Source: Gp7-AA10 sp035636095 (GTDB taxonomy: Bacteria; Acidobacteriota; Thermoanaerobaculia; Gp7-AA8). Taken from it: a DNA stretch of 64,000 nucleotides. This document shows positions 45,639-53,545 of this stretch, piece by piece. The notes beneath the pieces are model-generated. The model was not told the DNA's origin and did no database searches. It saw only the letters and a program-made list of their open reading frames with translations. Within the stretch, counting starts at the first letter, position 1. Every line of letters begins with the position of its first letter. Position numbers and translations under genes: made by a program. The stretch covers positions 1 to 64,000 of the forward strand of contig DASPZU010000024.1 in NCBI GenBank assembly GCA_035636095.1. The letters run 5' to 3'.

Positions 45639-46492
45639 CCGCGCCTCACCTGCGCCGCGGTCACCGTGTTTTTCATCAGCATCGCAATTGTCATCGGTCC
45701 CACCCCGCCCGGAACAGGCGTGATCCAGGAAGCGACGTCGCGAACGCGAGCGAAGTCGACGTCGCCGACCAGCTTTCCGTCGAGGCGATTGATCCCGACG
45801 TCGATCACGATCGCGCCCTTCTTGATCATCTCCACCGTTACGAATCGCGGTTTTCCGATCGCGGCAACGACGATGTCCGCTTCGCGAACGACGCCCGGCA
45901 AATCGCGGGTGCGCGAGTGGCAGATGGTCACCGTTGCATTTTCTCGCAGCAGGAGCGCGGCGGCGGGTTTGCCGACGATGTCGCTGCGTCCGATGACCAC
46001 CGCACGCTTTCCCGTGATGTCGACTCCGGTCGATGCGATCAGCCGCAGCACGCCGGCAGGCGTGCACGGAACGAGCGCCGGGCGGCCGAGGTGGAGGAGG
46101 CCGACGTTGATGGGATGGAAGCCGTCGACATCCTTGGCCGGATCGATCGCGCCGATCACCTTTCCGGCATCGATTTGCTTCGGCAGCGGCAATTGTACAA
46201 GAATACCGTCAATATTATTGTCACTATTTAATTGTCGCACCTCATCCAGCAGATCGGTTTCGCGCATGGAGGCATCGAAGACCAGCTCGGTACCCTGCAG
46301 CCCCAGCTCCTTCGCCTTCCGGGCCTTGTTCCTCACGTAAACCTCGGATGCCGGATCGTTTCCCACCCGGATGGCGACCAGCCCCGGCTTGAAGGGCAAT
46401 TTCGCGAGCGCCGCGCGCACTTCTGCTTCGACTTGGGCGGCAATCGCCTTGCCATCGATGACTCGAGCTGGCACGGCCGCGCCTTCTACCAC
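45635..46492 (-). CDS. folD: Methylenetetrahydrofolate dehydrogenase/cyclohydrolase
   Basis: 285 residues, bifunctional in one-carbon metabolism. The catalytic Tyr-x3-Lys is in YVRNKARKAKE, DGILVQLPLPKQID and DVDGFHPINVG follow, the Rossmann loop is VIGRSDIVGKP and TPVPGGVGPMT closes it. Start is probably GTG 46492 or a nearby Val. About 16 codons around LNSDNNIDGILVQL are unusually AT-rich. A hairpin repeat lies just upstream of the start. Confidence 0.95.
   Translation of the reverse strand: MVEGAAVPARVIDGKAIAAQVEAEVRAALAKLPFKPGLVAIRVGNDPASEVYVRNKARKAKELGLQGTELVFDASMRETDLLDEVRQLNSDNNIDGILVQLPLPKQIDAGKVIGAIDPAKDVDGFHPINVGLLHLGRPALVPCTPAGVLRLIASTGVDITGKRAVVIGRSDIVGKPAAALLLRENATVTICHSRTRDLPGVVREADIVVAAIGKPRFVTVEMIKKGAIVIDVGINRLDGKLVGDVDFARVRDVASWITPVPGGVGPMTIAMLMKNTVTAAQVRRG
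46195..46241. other. AT-rich island inside folD
   Basis: About 47 bases near 28 % GC by eye, using AAT, AGT, ATT, CTT and GTA codons that the rest of the gene avoids. It encodes QLNSDNNIDGILVQL. Similar in length, composition and even sequence (AGTGACAA, TTGTCACT on the other strand) to the island in sucC. Confidence 0.7.
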
Positions 46493-46493
46493 A

Positions 46494-46567
46494 GGTTGCG
46501 AAGTCTCGTGGTCTCGGAGTCTCGCGGTGGAGCGCCGCGAGACCCCGCAACTGCGAGACCCGCAACC
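46494..46567. repeat. Octad-repeat hairpin, word GTCTCGTG
   Basis: GGTTGCG, then GTCTCGTG, GTCTCGGA, GTCTCGCG (46503-46526), a short loop, then CGCGAGAC, CCCGCAAC, TGCGAGAC, CCGCAACC (46536-46567). Outer GGTTGCG pairs with CGCAACC. It fills the space between the divergent folD start and the rplM promoter, the only element here located between 5' ends. Confidence 0.85.
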
Positions 46568-46587
46568 ACTTAACGGGAATGAATTTC

Positions 46588-46616
46588 TTGACTGAGTCGT
46601 TGGGCAGTGTTACCGT
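46588..46616 (+). promoter_or_regulatory. Sigma-70-type promoter for rplM-rpsI
   Basis: TTGACT at 46588-46593, 17-base spacer, TACCGT at 46611-46616. Predicted transcription start near 46623, leaving an 80-base leader before rplM. Confidence 0.6.
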
Positions 46617-46662
46617 TTCATCCCTTTCCCAGGAAAGGTGTGTAGTTCCTTGTGTCGTAAAG

Positions 46663-46685
46663 AGTTGTCGTTGTCCTCGACAACT
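46663..46685 (+). promoter_or_regulatory. Leader hairpin upstream of rplM (candidate L13 autoregulatory site)
   Basis: AGTTGTCG at 46663-46670 and CGACAACT at 46678-46685 form a perfect 8-bp stem with a 7-base loop, ending seven bases before the AGGAG ribosome-binding site. L13 operon leaders are known in other phyla; whether this one binds L13 is inference. Confidence 0.45.
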
Positions 46686-46702
46686 GATCATTCAGGAGAG
46701 TC

Positions 46703-47137
46703 ATGCGTACCTATTTCCCCAAGAAGGGTGACATCGAACCGCGTTGGTTCATCATCGACGCCGAAGGCAAGATCCTCGGTCGTCTTTCGACCACCATCGC
46801 GCGCATCCTTTCTGGAAAAAACAAACCGACCTACACCCCCTTTCTCGACACCGGCGATCACGTGATCGTCATCAATGCCGAGAAAGTCGTTCTCACCGGC
46901 AAGAAAGAAAGCGACAAGATCTATCGCAGCCACTCGCAGTATCCGGGCGGCCTCAAAGAGCGCGAGGCGCGATTTGTGCGTGCCCAGAAGCCCGAGGACA
47001 TGATCGAGGAAGCGGTGTGGGGGATGCTGCCGAAGAGTAAGCTCGGCCGGAAGATGCTGAAAAAGTTGAACGTTTATCGCGGCACCAAACATCCGCATGA
47101 GGCGCAGAAGCCGGAGCGGATCGAAGTCGCGGAGTAG
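46703..47137 (+). CDS. rplM: 50S ribosomal protein L13
   Basis: 144 residues, typical length. [48 protein letters not shown] and the C-terminal [23 protein letters not shown] are diagnostic. Start ATG has AGGAG seven bases upstream. It is followed by rpsI, 16 bases later, as in most bacteria. Confidence 0.98.
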   Translation: MRTYFPKKGDIEPRWFIIDAEGKILGRLSTTIARILSGKNKPTYTPFLDTGDHVIVINAEKVVLTGKKESDKIYRSHSQYPGGLKEREARFVRAQKPEDMIEEAVWGMLPKSKLGRKMLKKLNVYRGTKHPHEAQKPERIEVAE

Positions 47138-47153
47138 CGAGGAGGATCGAATC

Positions 47154-47546
47154 TTGGCTCTGGTTGAATACTACGGCACGGGACGGCGCAAAACCTCTAC
47201 CGCCCGCGTCCATCTCCGGCAGGGAACGGGTCAGATCACGGTCAACAGCCGGTCGCTTGACGAGTACTTCGGGAACGACGTGCTGAAGATGATCATCAAA
47301 CAGCCGCTCTCGCTGACCGAGACCGCCGACAAGTTCGACATCGTCGTCACGGTCGATGGCGGGGGTCCGAGCGGGCAGGCCGGCGCGATCCGCCACGGCA
47401 TCTCACGCGCGCTTCAGGTCTACAACACCGAGCTGCGCAAGCGTCTCAAGAAGGCGGGTCTCCTGACGCGCGACCCGCGCATGAAAGAGCGCAAGAAGTA
47501 CGGTCAGCGCGGTGCGCGTGCGCGCTTCCAGTTCTCGAAGCGCTGA
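47154..47546 (+). CDS. rpsI: 30S ribosomal protein S9
   Basis: 130 residues ending in the invariant [17 protein letters not shown] tail that reaches the P-site tRNA. Family comparison places the start at [13 protein letters not shown], preceded only by a TTG at 47154 with AGGAGG upstream, so the start codon is TTG. A longer ATG frame (47097) would overlap rplM and is not credible. An intrinsic terminator follows. Confidence 0.97.
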   Translation: MALVEYYGTGRRKTSTARVHLRQGTGQITVNSRSLDEYFGNDVLKMIIKQPLSLTETADKFDIVVTVDGGGPSGQAGAIRHGISRALQVYNTELRKRLKKAGLLTRDPRMKERKKYGQRGARARFQFSKR

Positions 47547-47581
47547 TTCGATGTTTCGTTTTGCTTCAGGACTTAAATTGA

Positions 47582-47617
47582 CGGCAGGAGCGACTTGCTC
47601 CTGTCGTTTTGTTTTTT
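47582..47617 (+). terminator. Intrinsic terminator after rplM-rpsI
   Basis: CGGCAGGAGC (47582-47591), loop GACTT, GCTCCTGTCG (47597-47606) form a 10-bp stem with one G-U pair, followed by TTTTGTTTTTT. It separates rpsI from rpsB. Confidence 0.88.
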
Positions 47618-47647
47618 GCAAATAGTTCAACGCAAAGGAGGGTTCAC

Positions 47648-48430
47648 TTGGCGGTATCCATTACGATGAAAGAGCTTTTGGAAGCTGGCGTGCATTTCGG
47701 TCATCAGACCAAGCGCTGGAATCCGAAGATGAAGAAGTACATCTTCGGCAAGCGCAATGGGATCTACATCATCGATCTGCAGAAAACGCTCAAGCTCTTC
47801 AAGGAAGCTTCCGCATTCATTTCCGATCTTGCCACGCAGGGCAAGCGCATCCTGTTCGTCGGCACCAAGCGCCAGGCCCAGGACGCGATCCTCGAAGAAG
47901 CCAACCGCTGCGGAATGTTTTACGTGAACAACCGCTGGCTCGGTGGCACGCTGACCAATTTCGCGACCGTTCGCCGTTCGATCGAGCGCCTCAAAGAGCT
48001 GGAAGCCATTCTCGCCGACACCGAGAAGGAGCTTTCCAAGAAGGAGCGCGCGCATCTCGATCACGAGCGCGAGAAATTGCAGAAGAATCTGATCGGCATC
48101 CGCGAGATGGACTCGCTTCCCGATGCCCTCTTCGTGATCGACCCGAAGAAGGAGTACATCGCGGTCAAGGAAGCGAAAAAGCTCGGCGTGCCGGTGGTGG
48201 CCATCGTCGACACCAATTGCGATCCGGAGGACATCGACTACGTCATTCCGGGCAACGATGACGCCATCCGCGCCATTCGTCTGTTCACGCAGAAGATTGC
48301 CGACGCGGTCCTGGAAGGCTACAACCTGGCCGAGGAGCGCTACGTCGGGACCGAGGACAAGGGTGAAGCCGCGGCCGAGCCGATGCCGGCCGACGCCGCC
48401 GTCGCTGAACCCGCTCCGGCAGTTTCGTAA
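47648..48430 (+). CDS. rpsB: 30S ribosomal protein S2
   Basis: 260 residues. [43 protein letters not shown] opens the protein, and [39 protein letters not shown] follows. The start is TTG at 47648, supported by AGGAGG seven bases upstream. An acidic Ala/Glu/Pro tail ends the protein. First gene of the rpsB-tsf-pyrH-frr group. Confidence 0.97.
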   Translation: MAVSITMKELLEAGVHFGHQTKRWNPKMKKYIFGKRNGIYIIDLQKTLKLFKEASAFISDLATQGKRILFVGTKRQAQDAILEEANRCGMFYVNNRWLGGTLTNFATVRRSIERLKELEAILADTEKELSKKERAHLDHEREKLQKNLIGIREMDSLPDALFVIDPKKEYIAVKEAKKLGVPVVAIVDTNCDPEDIDYVIPGNDDAIRAIRLFTQKIADAVLEGYNLAEERYVGTEDKGEAAAEPMPADAAVAEPAPAVS

Positions 48431-48451
48431 ATTTTTTCCTGGAGATTTTTC

Positions 48452-49360
48452 ATGGCTGAGATCACCGCAGCAATGGTGAAAGAGCTGCGCGACCAGACCG
48501 GCGCGGGCATGATGGACGTCAAGCGCGCGCTGACGGAAGCCAGCGGCAACATGGAAGAGGCGACCAAGATCCTCCGCAAGAAGGGTCTGGCTGCCGCGAC
48601 CAAGAAGGCCGGACGCGTGACGTCCGAAGGCGCCGTGCAGGCGTACACCAGCAGCAACATCGGCGTGCTGCTGGAAGTGAATTGCGAGACCGACTTCGTA
48701 GCGCGCACGGACCAGTTCCGCCAGTTCGTCGACGAGATCGCGAAGCTGATCGCGAAGAGCAAGTCGACCACCGTCGAGCAGCTCGCCGGCGAGAGCTGGA
48801 ACGGCGAGACCGTGGCGCAGAAGACGCAGAACATGATCGCCAAGATCGGCGAGAACGTGACCATCCGCCGCTTCGTGCGCTACCAAGCCGCGCCCAACGC
48901 CGCCATCGGAACGTACATCCACGCCGGCGGAAAAATCGGCGTGATCGACGAGGTGGTCGCCAACAACAGGAGCGATCGGGCAGCGGAAGTTGCACGCGAC
49001 GTCGCGATGCACATCGCCGCCGTCGAGCCGCGCTTCATCCGCCGCGAAGACGTGACCGAGAAGGACATCGCGACCGAGCGCGAGATCGCACGCGATCAGG
49101 CGCTCAAGTCCGGCAAGCCCGAGAACATCGTCGAGAAGATGGTCACCGGCAAGATGGAGAAGTTCTACGGCGAGGCCTGCCTCCTCGAGCAGCCCTACAT
49201 CCGCAACGACAAGCACAGCGTCCGCGATTACCTCGAGACCTCCGGCAAGGACGCCGGATGCGCATACACCGTGACGCGCTTCACGCGTTTCAAGCTGGGC
49301 GAGGGCATCGAGAAGCGAGGCGACGACTTCGCCTCTGAAGTCATGTCCTTCTTGAAGTGA
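48452..49360 (+). CDS. tsf: Elongation factor Ts
   Basis: 302 residues. N-terminal UBA-like helix VKELRDQTGAGMMDVKRALTEASGN and the core beginning CETDFVARTDQFRQFVDEIA catalyse GDP release from EF-Tu. The C-terminal part has the long helical extension typical of full-length EF-Ts. It lies 21 bases after rpsB. A dispersed GTCATCCCGAGC repeat separates it from pyrH. Confidence 0.96.
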   Translation: MAEITAAMVKELRDQTGAGMMDVKRALTEASGNMEEATKILRKKGLAAATKKAGRVTSEGAVQAYTSSNIGVLLEVNCETDFVARTDQFRQFVDEIAKLIAKSKSTTVEQLAGESWNGETVAQKTQNMIAKIGENVTIRRFVRYQAAPNAAIGTYIHAGGKIGVIDEVVANNRSDRAAEVARDVAMHIAAVEPRFIRREDVTEKDIATEREIARDQALKSGKPENIVEKMVTGKMEKFYGEACLLEQPYIRNDKHSVRDYLETSGKDAGCAYTVTRFTRFKLGEGIEKRGDDFASEVMSFLK

Positions 49361-49370
49361 CGGCGCAGCC

Positions 49371-49404
49371 GTCATCCCGAGCCGCGCAGACGGCGAGGGA
49401 TCTC
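49371..49404. repeat. GTCATCCCGAGC...GGATCTC dispersed repeat
   Basis: Second copy of the repeat found after lysC at 19108, differing by one T-to-C change in CCTGAG/CCCGAG and one A-to-G in CGAAGG/CGAGGG. It begins eight bases after the tsf stop and is followed by the pyrH leader. Confidence 0.7.
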
Positions 49405-49431
49405 GCGCGCGACATGGTATAAATCGTCGAG

Positions 49432-50184
49432 ATGACCGACGGCGCCCGACCCAAATACAAGCGCATTCTGCTGAAGCTTTCGGGGGAGGCGTTGATGGGG
49501 GGCCGGCGGACGGGCATCGACGCCGAGACCCTGGCCAACATCGCCGACGAAATTGTCGCTGTCCACAACGACGGCGTCGAGATCGCGATCGTTGTCGGCG
49601 GGGGCAACATCTTTCGCGGCGTGACGGCGGCAACCGAGGGCATCGATCGCGTCACCGGGGATCACATGGGCATGCTCGCGACCGTGATCAACGCGCTGGC
49701 GCTGCAGGACTCACTCGAGCGTCGCGGCGCAAAGACGCGAACGACGACCGCCATCGCGATCACCGAAGTCGCCGAGCCGTTCATCCGCCGCCGCGCCATC
49801 CGCCATCTCGAAAAAGGGCGCATCGTGATCTGCGCCGCCGGCACCGGCAATCCGTTTTTCACCACCGACTCCGCCGCCGCGCTGCGCGCCAGCGAGCTGA
49901 AATGCGAAATCATCTTCAAAGCCACGCGTGTCGACGGGATCTACACCTCCGATCCGGAAAAGAATCCGACCGCGCAGAAGATCCCGCACGCGACGTATCA
50001 GCGCGTGCTGGCCGAGCGCCTGCAGGTGATGGACGCGTCGGCGATCGATCTGGCGCGCGGCAGCTCGATTCCGATCTACATCTTTTCGCTTCGCGAGAAG
50101 GGCAACATCCGGCGGGCGCTGCTTGGCGAAGAAATAGGGTCCATCGTCACGGAGGAACTTCCAGAGGTTGCCATGAAGGGATGA
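49432..50184 (+). CDS. pyrH: UMP kinase
   Basis: 250 residues of the amino-acid-kinase fold. KRILLKLSGEALMGG, VVGGGNIFRG and ITEVAEPFIRRRAIRHLEKGR are present, with ATP-site FKATRVDGIYTSDPEKNPTA. It makes UDP from UMP and is usually UTP-inhibited. The last codons Lys-Gly-stop (AAG GGA TGA) coincide with the first heptad of the following hairpin, exactly as in the transporter permease at 10781. Confidence 0.96.
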   Translation: MTDGARPKYKRILLKLSGEALMGGRRTGIDAETLANIADEIVAVHNDGVEIAIVVGGGNIFRGVTAATEGIDRVTGDHMGMLATVINALALQDSLERRGAKTRTTTAIAITEVAEPFIRRRAIRHLEKGRIVICAAGTGNPFFTTDSAAALRASELKCEIIFKATRVDGIYTSDPEKNPTAQKIPHATYQRVLAERLQVMDASAIDLARGSSIPIYIFSLREKGNIRRALLGEEIGSIVTEELPEVAMKG

Positions 50185-50236
50185 GGGCGGAGGGATGAGG
50201 GATGATGCGTCCGATTCATCCCTCATCCCTCATCCC
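50176..50236. repeat. Heptad-repeat hairpin, word GGGATGA
   Basis: Heptads GGGATGA, GGGCGGA, GGGATGA, GGGATGA at 50178-50205, a 10-nt loop, and three TCATCCC heptads at 50216-50236. The left arm is identical over 28 nt to the one at 10713-10740. It holds the pyrH stop codon; the frr ribosome-binding site GAGG follows it at 50239. Confidence 0.9.
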
Positions 50237-50248
50237 TGTGAGGACGCG

Positions 50249-50806
50249 ATGATTCAAGATGTAATCAGGGACGTTCAACACCGGATGCACGGCGCGATCG
50301 AGGCGCTGCATCGCGAATTCAAAAGCTTGCGCACCGGTCGCGCCAACGCGGCCATGCTCGACGGACTGACGGTCGATTACTACGGCTCGCCCACGCCGAT
50401 CTCGCAGGTCGCCAACCTGAAAGTCCCCGAGTCGTCGCTGATCGTGGCGGAGCCGTGGGACAAATCGATGGTGGCGGCAGTCGAGAAAGCGATCCGGACC
50501 TCCGATCTCGGACTGAACCCCTCCAGCGACGGCAAAGTCGTGCGCATTCCGATCCCCCAGCTCACCGAGGATCGCCGCAAGGAGCTCGTCAAACGCGCGC
50601 ATCACGTCGCGGAAGAATCGCGCACCGCCATTCGCCAGGTGCGCCGCGACGGCAACGAGAAGCTCAAGAAGATGCTCAAGGGCCACGAGATTTCCGAGGA
50701 CGACGAGAAGCGCGCGCTGGACGAGATTCAGAAGATGACCGACAAGCACATCGACGAAGTCGGCGACATCCTCAAACACAAAGAACAGGACATCATGGCG
50801 GTGTGA
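50249..50806 (+). CDS. frr: Ribosome recycling factor
   Basis: 185 residues, standard length. VIRDVQHRMHGAIEALHREFKSLRTGRANAAMLDGLTVDYYGSPTPISQVA at the N-terminus and the long helical C-terminus are diagnostic. It splits post-termination ribosomes with EF-G. The ATG at 50249 has GAGG upstream. Its stop is followed after one base by a perfect 30-bp inverted heptad repeat. Confidence 0.97.
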   Translation: MIQDVIRDVQHRMHGAIEALHREFKSLRTGRANAAMLDGLTVDYYGSPTPISQVANLKVPESSLIVAEPWDKSMVAAVEKAIRTSDLGLNPSSDGKVVRIPIPQLTEDRRKELVKRAHHVAEESRTAIRQVRRDGNEKLKKMLKGHEISEDDEKRALDEIQKMTDKHIDEVGDILKHKEQDIMAV

Positions 50807-50807
50807 G

Positions 50808-50879
50808 AGTCCTGAGTCCTGAGTGCTGAGTCCTGAGTGAGTGGGAGTGCTCAGGACTCAGCACTCAGGACTCAGGACT
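50808..50879. repeat. Perfect 30-bp heptad hairpin, word AGTCCTG
   Basis: Left arm 50808-50837 (AGTCCTG twice, AGTGCTG, AGTCCTG, AG) is the exact reverse complement of 50850-50879, including the variant third heptad. Loop 12 nt. It spans from two bases after the frr stop to two bases before the ispD ATG, leaving no Shine-Dalgarno sequence for ispD. Confidence 0.95.
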
Positions 50880-50881
50880 GT

Positions 50882-51553
50882 ATGTCTGTGCTCGTCATCA
50901 TTCCGGCCGCCGGTTCGGGCTCTCGATTCGGAGGCCCGATCCCCAAACAGTTCCAGCCGCTGGCAGGGAAGCCGCTCGTGCAGTACGTCGTGGAGCGCTT
51001 TCTGATGACGGATGTTGATCGCATCATCGTTGCCATTCCCGACGCGATTCTGACGACCGTGAAACAGACGCCGGCCGATCGCGTGCTCTTCGTGGCCGGC
51101 GGCGAGACGCGGCAGCAGTCAGTCATCAAGGCCATGGCCGCCGCCGGCAACGATTACGATGTCGTGGCCGTGCATGACGCCGTCCGACCCTTCTTCCGAA
51201 TCGACACTCTGGGATTGCTGATCGATGCCGCAGAGCGGCACGGCGCGGCGCTTCCAGCACTTCCGATCACCGACACGATTCACGCGACGCGCGACGGGCG
51301 GCTGTCGGCGACCGTCGACCGATCGAACCTCGTCGCGGCGCAGACGCCGCAATGTTTTCGATTCGCCATCCTCCGCGAGGCCCTGGCGCGCGCCGAGCGC
51401 GAAAAGTTCGATGCTACCGACGAAGCCGGTTTGGCGACCCATTACGGCTATGAGGTCCACATCGTTCCGGGCGATCCATTCAACATCAAGATCACGCGCC
51501 CGGAAGATCTCGCGCTGGCGGAGGCGCACTTCGAGGAGTGGAGCAAGCAATGA
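50882..51553 (+). CDS. ispD: 2-C-methyl-D-erythritol 4-phosphate cytidylyltransferase
   Basis: 223 residues of the MEP isoprenoid pathway. CTP-binding loop IIPAAGSGSRFGGPIPKQF near residue 5, VAVHDAVRPF near 98, and AAQTPQCFR near 150 are present. The start at 50882 follows directly on a hairpin and lacks a ribosome-binding site; a longer frame would translate the hairpin. Its stop overlaps the ispF start (ATGA). Confidence 0.95.
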   Translation: MSVLVIIPAAGSGSRFGGPIPKQFQPLAGKPLVQYVVERFLMTDVDRIIVAIPDAILTTVKQTPADRVLFVAGGETRQQSVIKAMAAAGNDYDVVAVHDAVRPFFRIDTLGLLIDAAERHGAALPALPITDTIHATRDGRLSATVDRSNLVAAQTPQCFRFAILREALARAEREKFDATDEAGLATHYGYEVHIVPGDPFNIKITRPEDLALAEAHFEEWSKQ

Positions 51554-52062
51554 TTCGCATCGGTCAGGGGATCGACGTTCATCCTTTCGACGACTCGCGT
51601 CCGCTGATCCTCGGCGGCGTCCGCATCAGCGATCGGGGGGGACTGGCCGGCCACTCCGATGCCGACGCCGTCCTGCACGCCCTCACCGATGCGCTCCTCG
51701 GCGCCGCCGGCGCGGGCGACATCGGCCAGTACTTTCCGTCGTTCGACACGCGATGGAAAGACGCCGAATCGTCGCGCTTCGTCGCCGAAGCGCGACGGGT
51801 GGTCGAGGAGATGAGCGCGGAGATCGCGAACGTCGACATCACCATCCTCGCCGAAAAGCCGAAGCTCGCGCCCTTTCGGGAAGCGATGGAAGCCAGGATC
51901 GCGAAGATGCTCGATCTCCCGTCGGGTCACGTCAACGTGAAAGCGACCACCACCGACCATCTCGGCTTCATCGGAAGAGGCGAAGGAATCTGCGCCATGG
52001 CGGTGGTGCTGATCGAGATCGGCGGCGAGAGCGAACGATCGCCGGTGGAGGGAGTGCTCTAG
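51550..52062 (+). CDS. ispF: 2-C-methyl-D-erythritol 2,4-cyclodiphosphate synthase
   Basis: 170 residues. Zn ligands in RIGQGIDVHPFDD (Asp, His) and GHSDADAVLHALTDALLGA (His), plus VDITILAEKPKL and NVKATTTDHLGFIGRGEG. It acts directly after IspD and IspE. Start at 51550 overlaps ispD by ATGA. Its TAG stop shares a CTAG palindrome (52059-52062) with the convergent toxin gene. Confidence 0.96.
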   Translation: MIRIGQGIDVHPFDDSRPLILGGVRISDRGGLAGHSDADAVLHALTDALLGAAGAGDIGQYFPSFDTRWKDAESSRFVAEARRVVEEMSAEIANVDITILAEKPKLAPFREAMEARIAKMLDLPSGHVNVKATTTDHLGFIGRGEGICAMAVVLIEIGGESERSPVEGVL

Positions 52063-52463
52063 GGGATGATCTCGAATCGGCGAATGCCGGCCGGACGATA
52101 GACTTCAAAGTCGCGGCGATCGAGTGTAAAGATCCGCGAAATCCGTTCACGTTCCGCCACCGCGACGAGCGCGGCGTCAGCGAGATCCATCGGCAGATCG
52201 CGATACTTCCGCATGAGGTGCCGCATTCGTGGGAAGTCGTCGGCGTCGAGATCGGCGAGGCGCAGAGTGCCCTTTTCAACATCGCCCCAAATCGCCTCTT
52301 GAGCCTCGAGTGAGAACCTGAGGAGATACATCGCTTCAGTTAAAGCCGGCCAAACCGTGAGCAACGGCTCCTCGATCGAACGAAGCGCGATCGTGCAGCG
52401 TTCGTGTTGCCCATCGCCGGCATCGATCACTGCTACCAGCGGCCCGGCATCAACAAGGATCAT
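52059..52463 (-). CDS. vapC: PIN-domain toxin (VapC family)
   Basis: 134 residues. PIN-domain ribonuclease acidic residues are in MILVDAGPLVAVID (Asp5), LTEAMYLL (Glu near 43), MDLADAALVAVAE (Asp near 92-95) and FTLDRRDF. VapC toxins cut tRNA or rRNA. The ATG overlaps the antitoxin stop by four bases, typical of toxin-antitoxin coupling. All catalytic acids look intact. Confidence 0.87.
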   Translation of the reverse strand: MILVDAGPLVAVIDAGDGQHERCTIALRSIEEPLLTVWPALTEAMYLLRFSLEAQEAIWGDVEKGTLRLADLDADDFPRMRHLMRKYRDLPMDLADAALVAVAERERISRIFTLDRRDFEVYRPAGIRRFEIIP

Positions 52464-52729
52464 TTTTTCTGCCGTCGGCGGTGTTTCTCGAGCACGATTT
52501 GATAGAACTTCTCGCCAGTGTTCTCAGACAGATCGGACCGCCCACTGCGCACCTTTCCGATATGGTCCTTCATTCGCTCGTAAACGTTGATCTCTTCCGT
52601 CGCCGGGTCTTCTTTGGCCATGCGCTGGATCGCGCGGCGCACGACCTCCGATCGCGGCACGCGATGCGCCCGCGTCAGCTTGTCGAGCTGGCGGCGAGTC
52701 TCAGGGTCGAGGCGTACAGTGATGACCAT
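52460..52729 (-). CDS. vapB: Ribbon-helix-helix antitoxin (VapB-like)
   Basis: 89 residues. The N-terminal RHH DNA-binding fold is MVITVRLDPETRRQLDKLTRAHRVPRSEVVRRAIQRM; the C-terminal half is charged and probably wraps the toxin. It precedes and overlaps vapC. An AT-rich operator-like palindrome lies directly upstream. Confidence 0.85.
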   Translation of the reverse strand: MVITVRLDPETRRQLDKLTRAHRVPRSEVVRRAIQRMAKEDPATEEINVYERMKDHIGKVRSGRSDLSENTGEKFYQIVLEKHRRRQKK

Positions 52730-52738
52730 GTGCAGATT

Positions 52739-52778
52739 GTAATACAGTTGTCATACAAATGTATTACGATAGTATTAC
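52739..52778. promoter_or_regulatory. Operator-like palindrome upstream of vapBC
   Basis: GTAATACA (52739-52746) and TGTATTAC (52760-52767) form a perfect inverted repeat, and a third half-site GTATTAC follows at 52772-52778. The region is AT-rich and lies between divergent genes. TTGTCA (52748) and TAGTAT (52770) could serve as -35 and -10 of the rightward gene with a 16-base spacer. It is a probable autoregulatory site for the RHH antitoxin. Confidence 0.65.
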
Positions 52779-52784
52779 ACGACC

Positions 52785-53522
52785 ATGCGCGCCTTGATTC
52801 CGCCGCTCATTGCCCTGGCCGCCCTCTCCGCCCGCGCCGATGCGCTCACCGACCTGCGGGCGTCGCTGGCGCAACTCGCCGGCACGTCGCCCGTGCATGG
52901 TACCGTCGAAATCACATCAACCAGCACCAACAGCGACGAGGGGCAAGCGTTTCAGGGCAAGGCGACGGTCGCGTTCGAGATCGGCGACGCTGGTCTTCGC
53001 ATCCTCTATCCGAAGGCAACGCTGATACAGGCCAATCAGGAATCACGCGCCGAAGCAGCGGATCCCGAGCGGCAGACGCCGGCGCGAAGCGGCATGGGCC
53101 GCGTTCGCGCGCTGCAGCTCGCGGAGATGCTCGATGCCGCGGCCATGCTCAACGTCGAGCTTCTCTCCGCACAGCTCATCGAAGTGAAACCGGCGACGTA
53201 TCAGGGACATTTGGCGCGCCTGGTCCTATTGAAGTTGTCGCCGAAGCTCTCGAAGGCATCGAGCAAACGCATCAAGAAAATCGAATCGACGCTCTCGATC
53301 TGGATCGGCGACGACGGCATTCCCATCGGCGCCCAACGAACGCTTGCGCTCAAAGCGAGCTTTGTTCTGATGTCGTTCGAGCACGCGCAGACCGACAGCT
53401 GGGCCTTCAACCGCGTCGGCGATCGCCTGGTTGCGGTGCTTCATGACGAGCAACAGAAGACCGACGGATTCGGTCAGCACGACTCGACTCACATCGTCGA
53501 AGTGGTGCGCCTGGAACCGTAG
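52785..53522 (+). CDS. Secreted protein of unknown function
   Basis: 245 residues with a signal peptide (RALIPPLIALAALSARA). The mature part is beta-rich: HGTVEITSTSTNSDEG, GKATVAFEIGDAGLRILYP, LVLLKLSPKLSKASSKRIK, STLSIWIGDDGIPIGAQR. The pattern recalls LolA-like or DUF-type lipid-binding beta sheets but is not assignable. Divergent from vapB and sharing its AT-rich control region; gltX starts 24 bases downstream. Confidence 0.75.
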   Translation: MRALIPPLIALAALSARADALTDLRASLAQLAGTSPVHGTVEITSTSTNSDEGQAFQGKATVAFEIGDAGLRILYPKATLIQANQESRAEAADPERQTPARSGMGRVRALQLAEMLDAAAMLNVELLSAQLIEVKPATYQGHLARLVLLKLSPKLSKASSKRIKKIESTLSIWIGDDGIPIGAQRTLALKASFVLMSFEHAQTDSWAFNRVGDRLVAVLHDEQQKTDGFGQHDSTHIVEVVRLEP

Positions 53523-53545
53523 CCTTGCGGTAGATTGCAGGGCGC

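Noticed and set aside
47627..49633. 668-codon leftward frame over rpsB, tsf and pyrH
   Set aside because: It lies opposite three certain genes, and part of its product (RDPSPSARLGMT) is the known spurious translation of a dispersed repeat.
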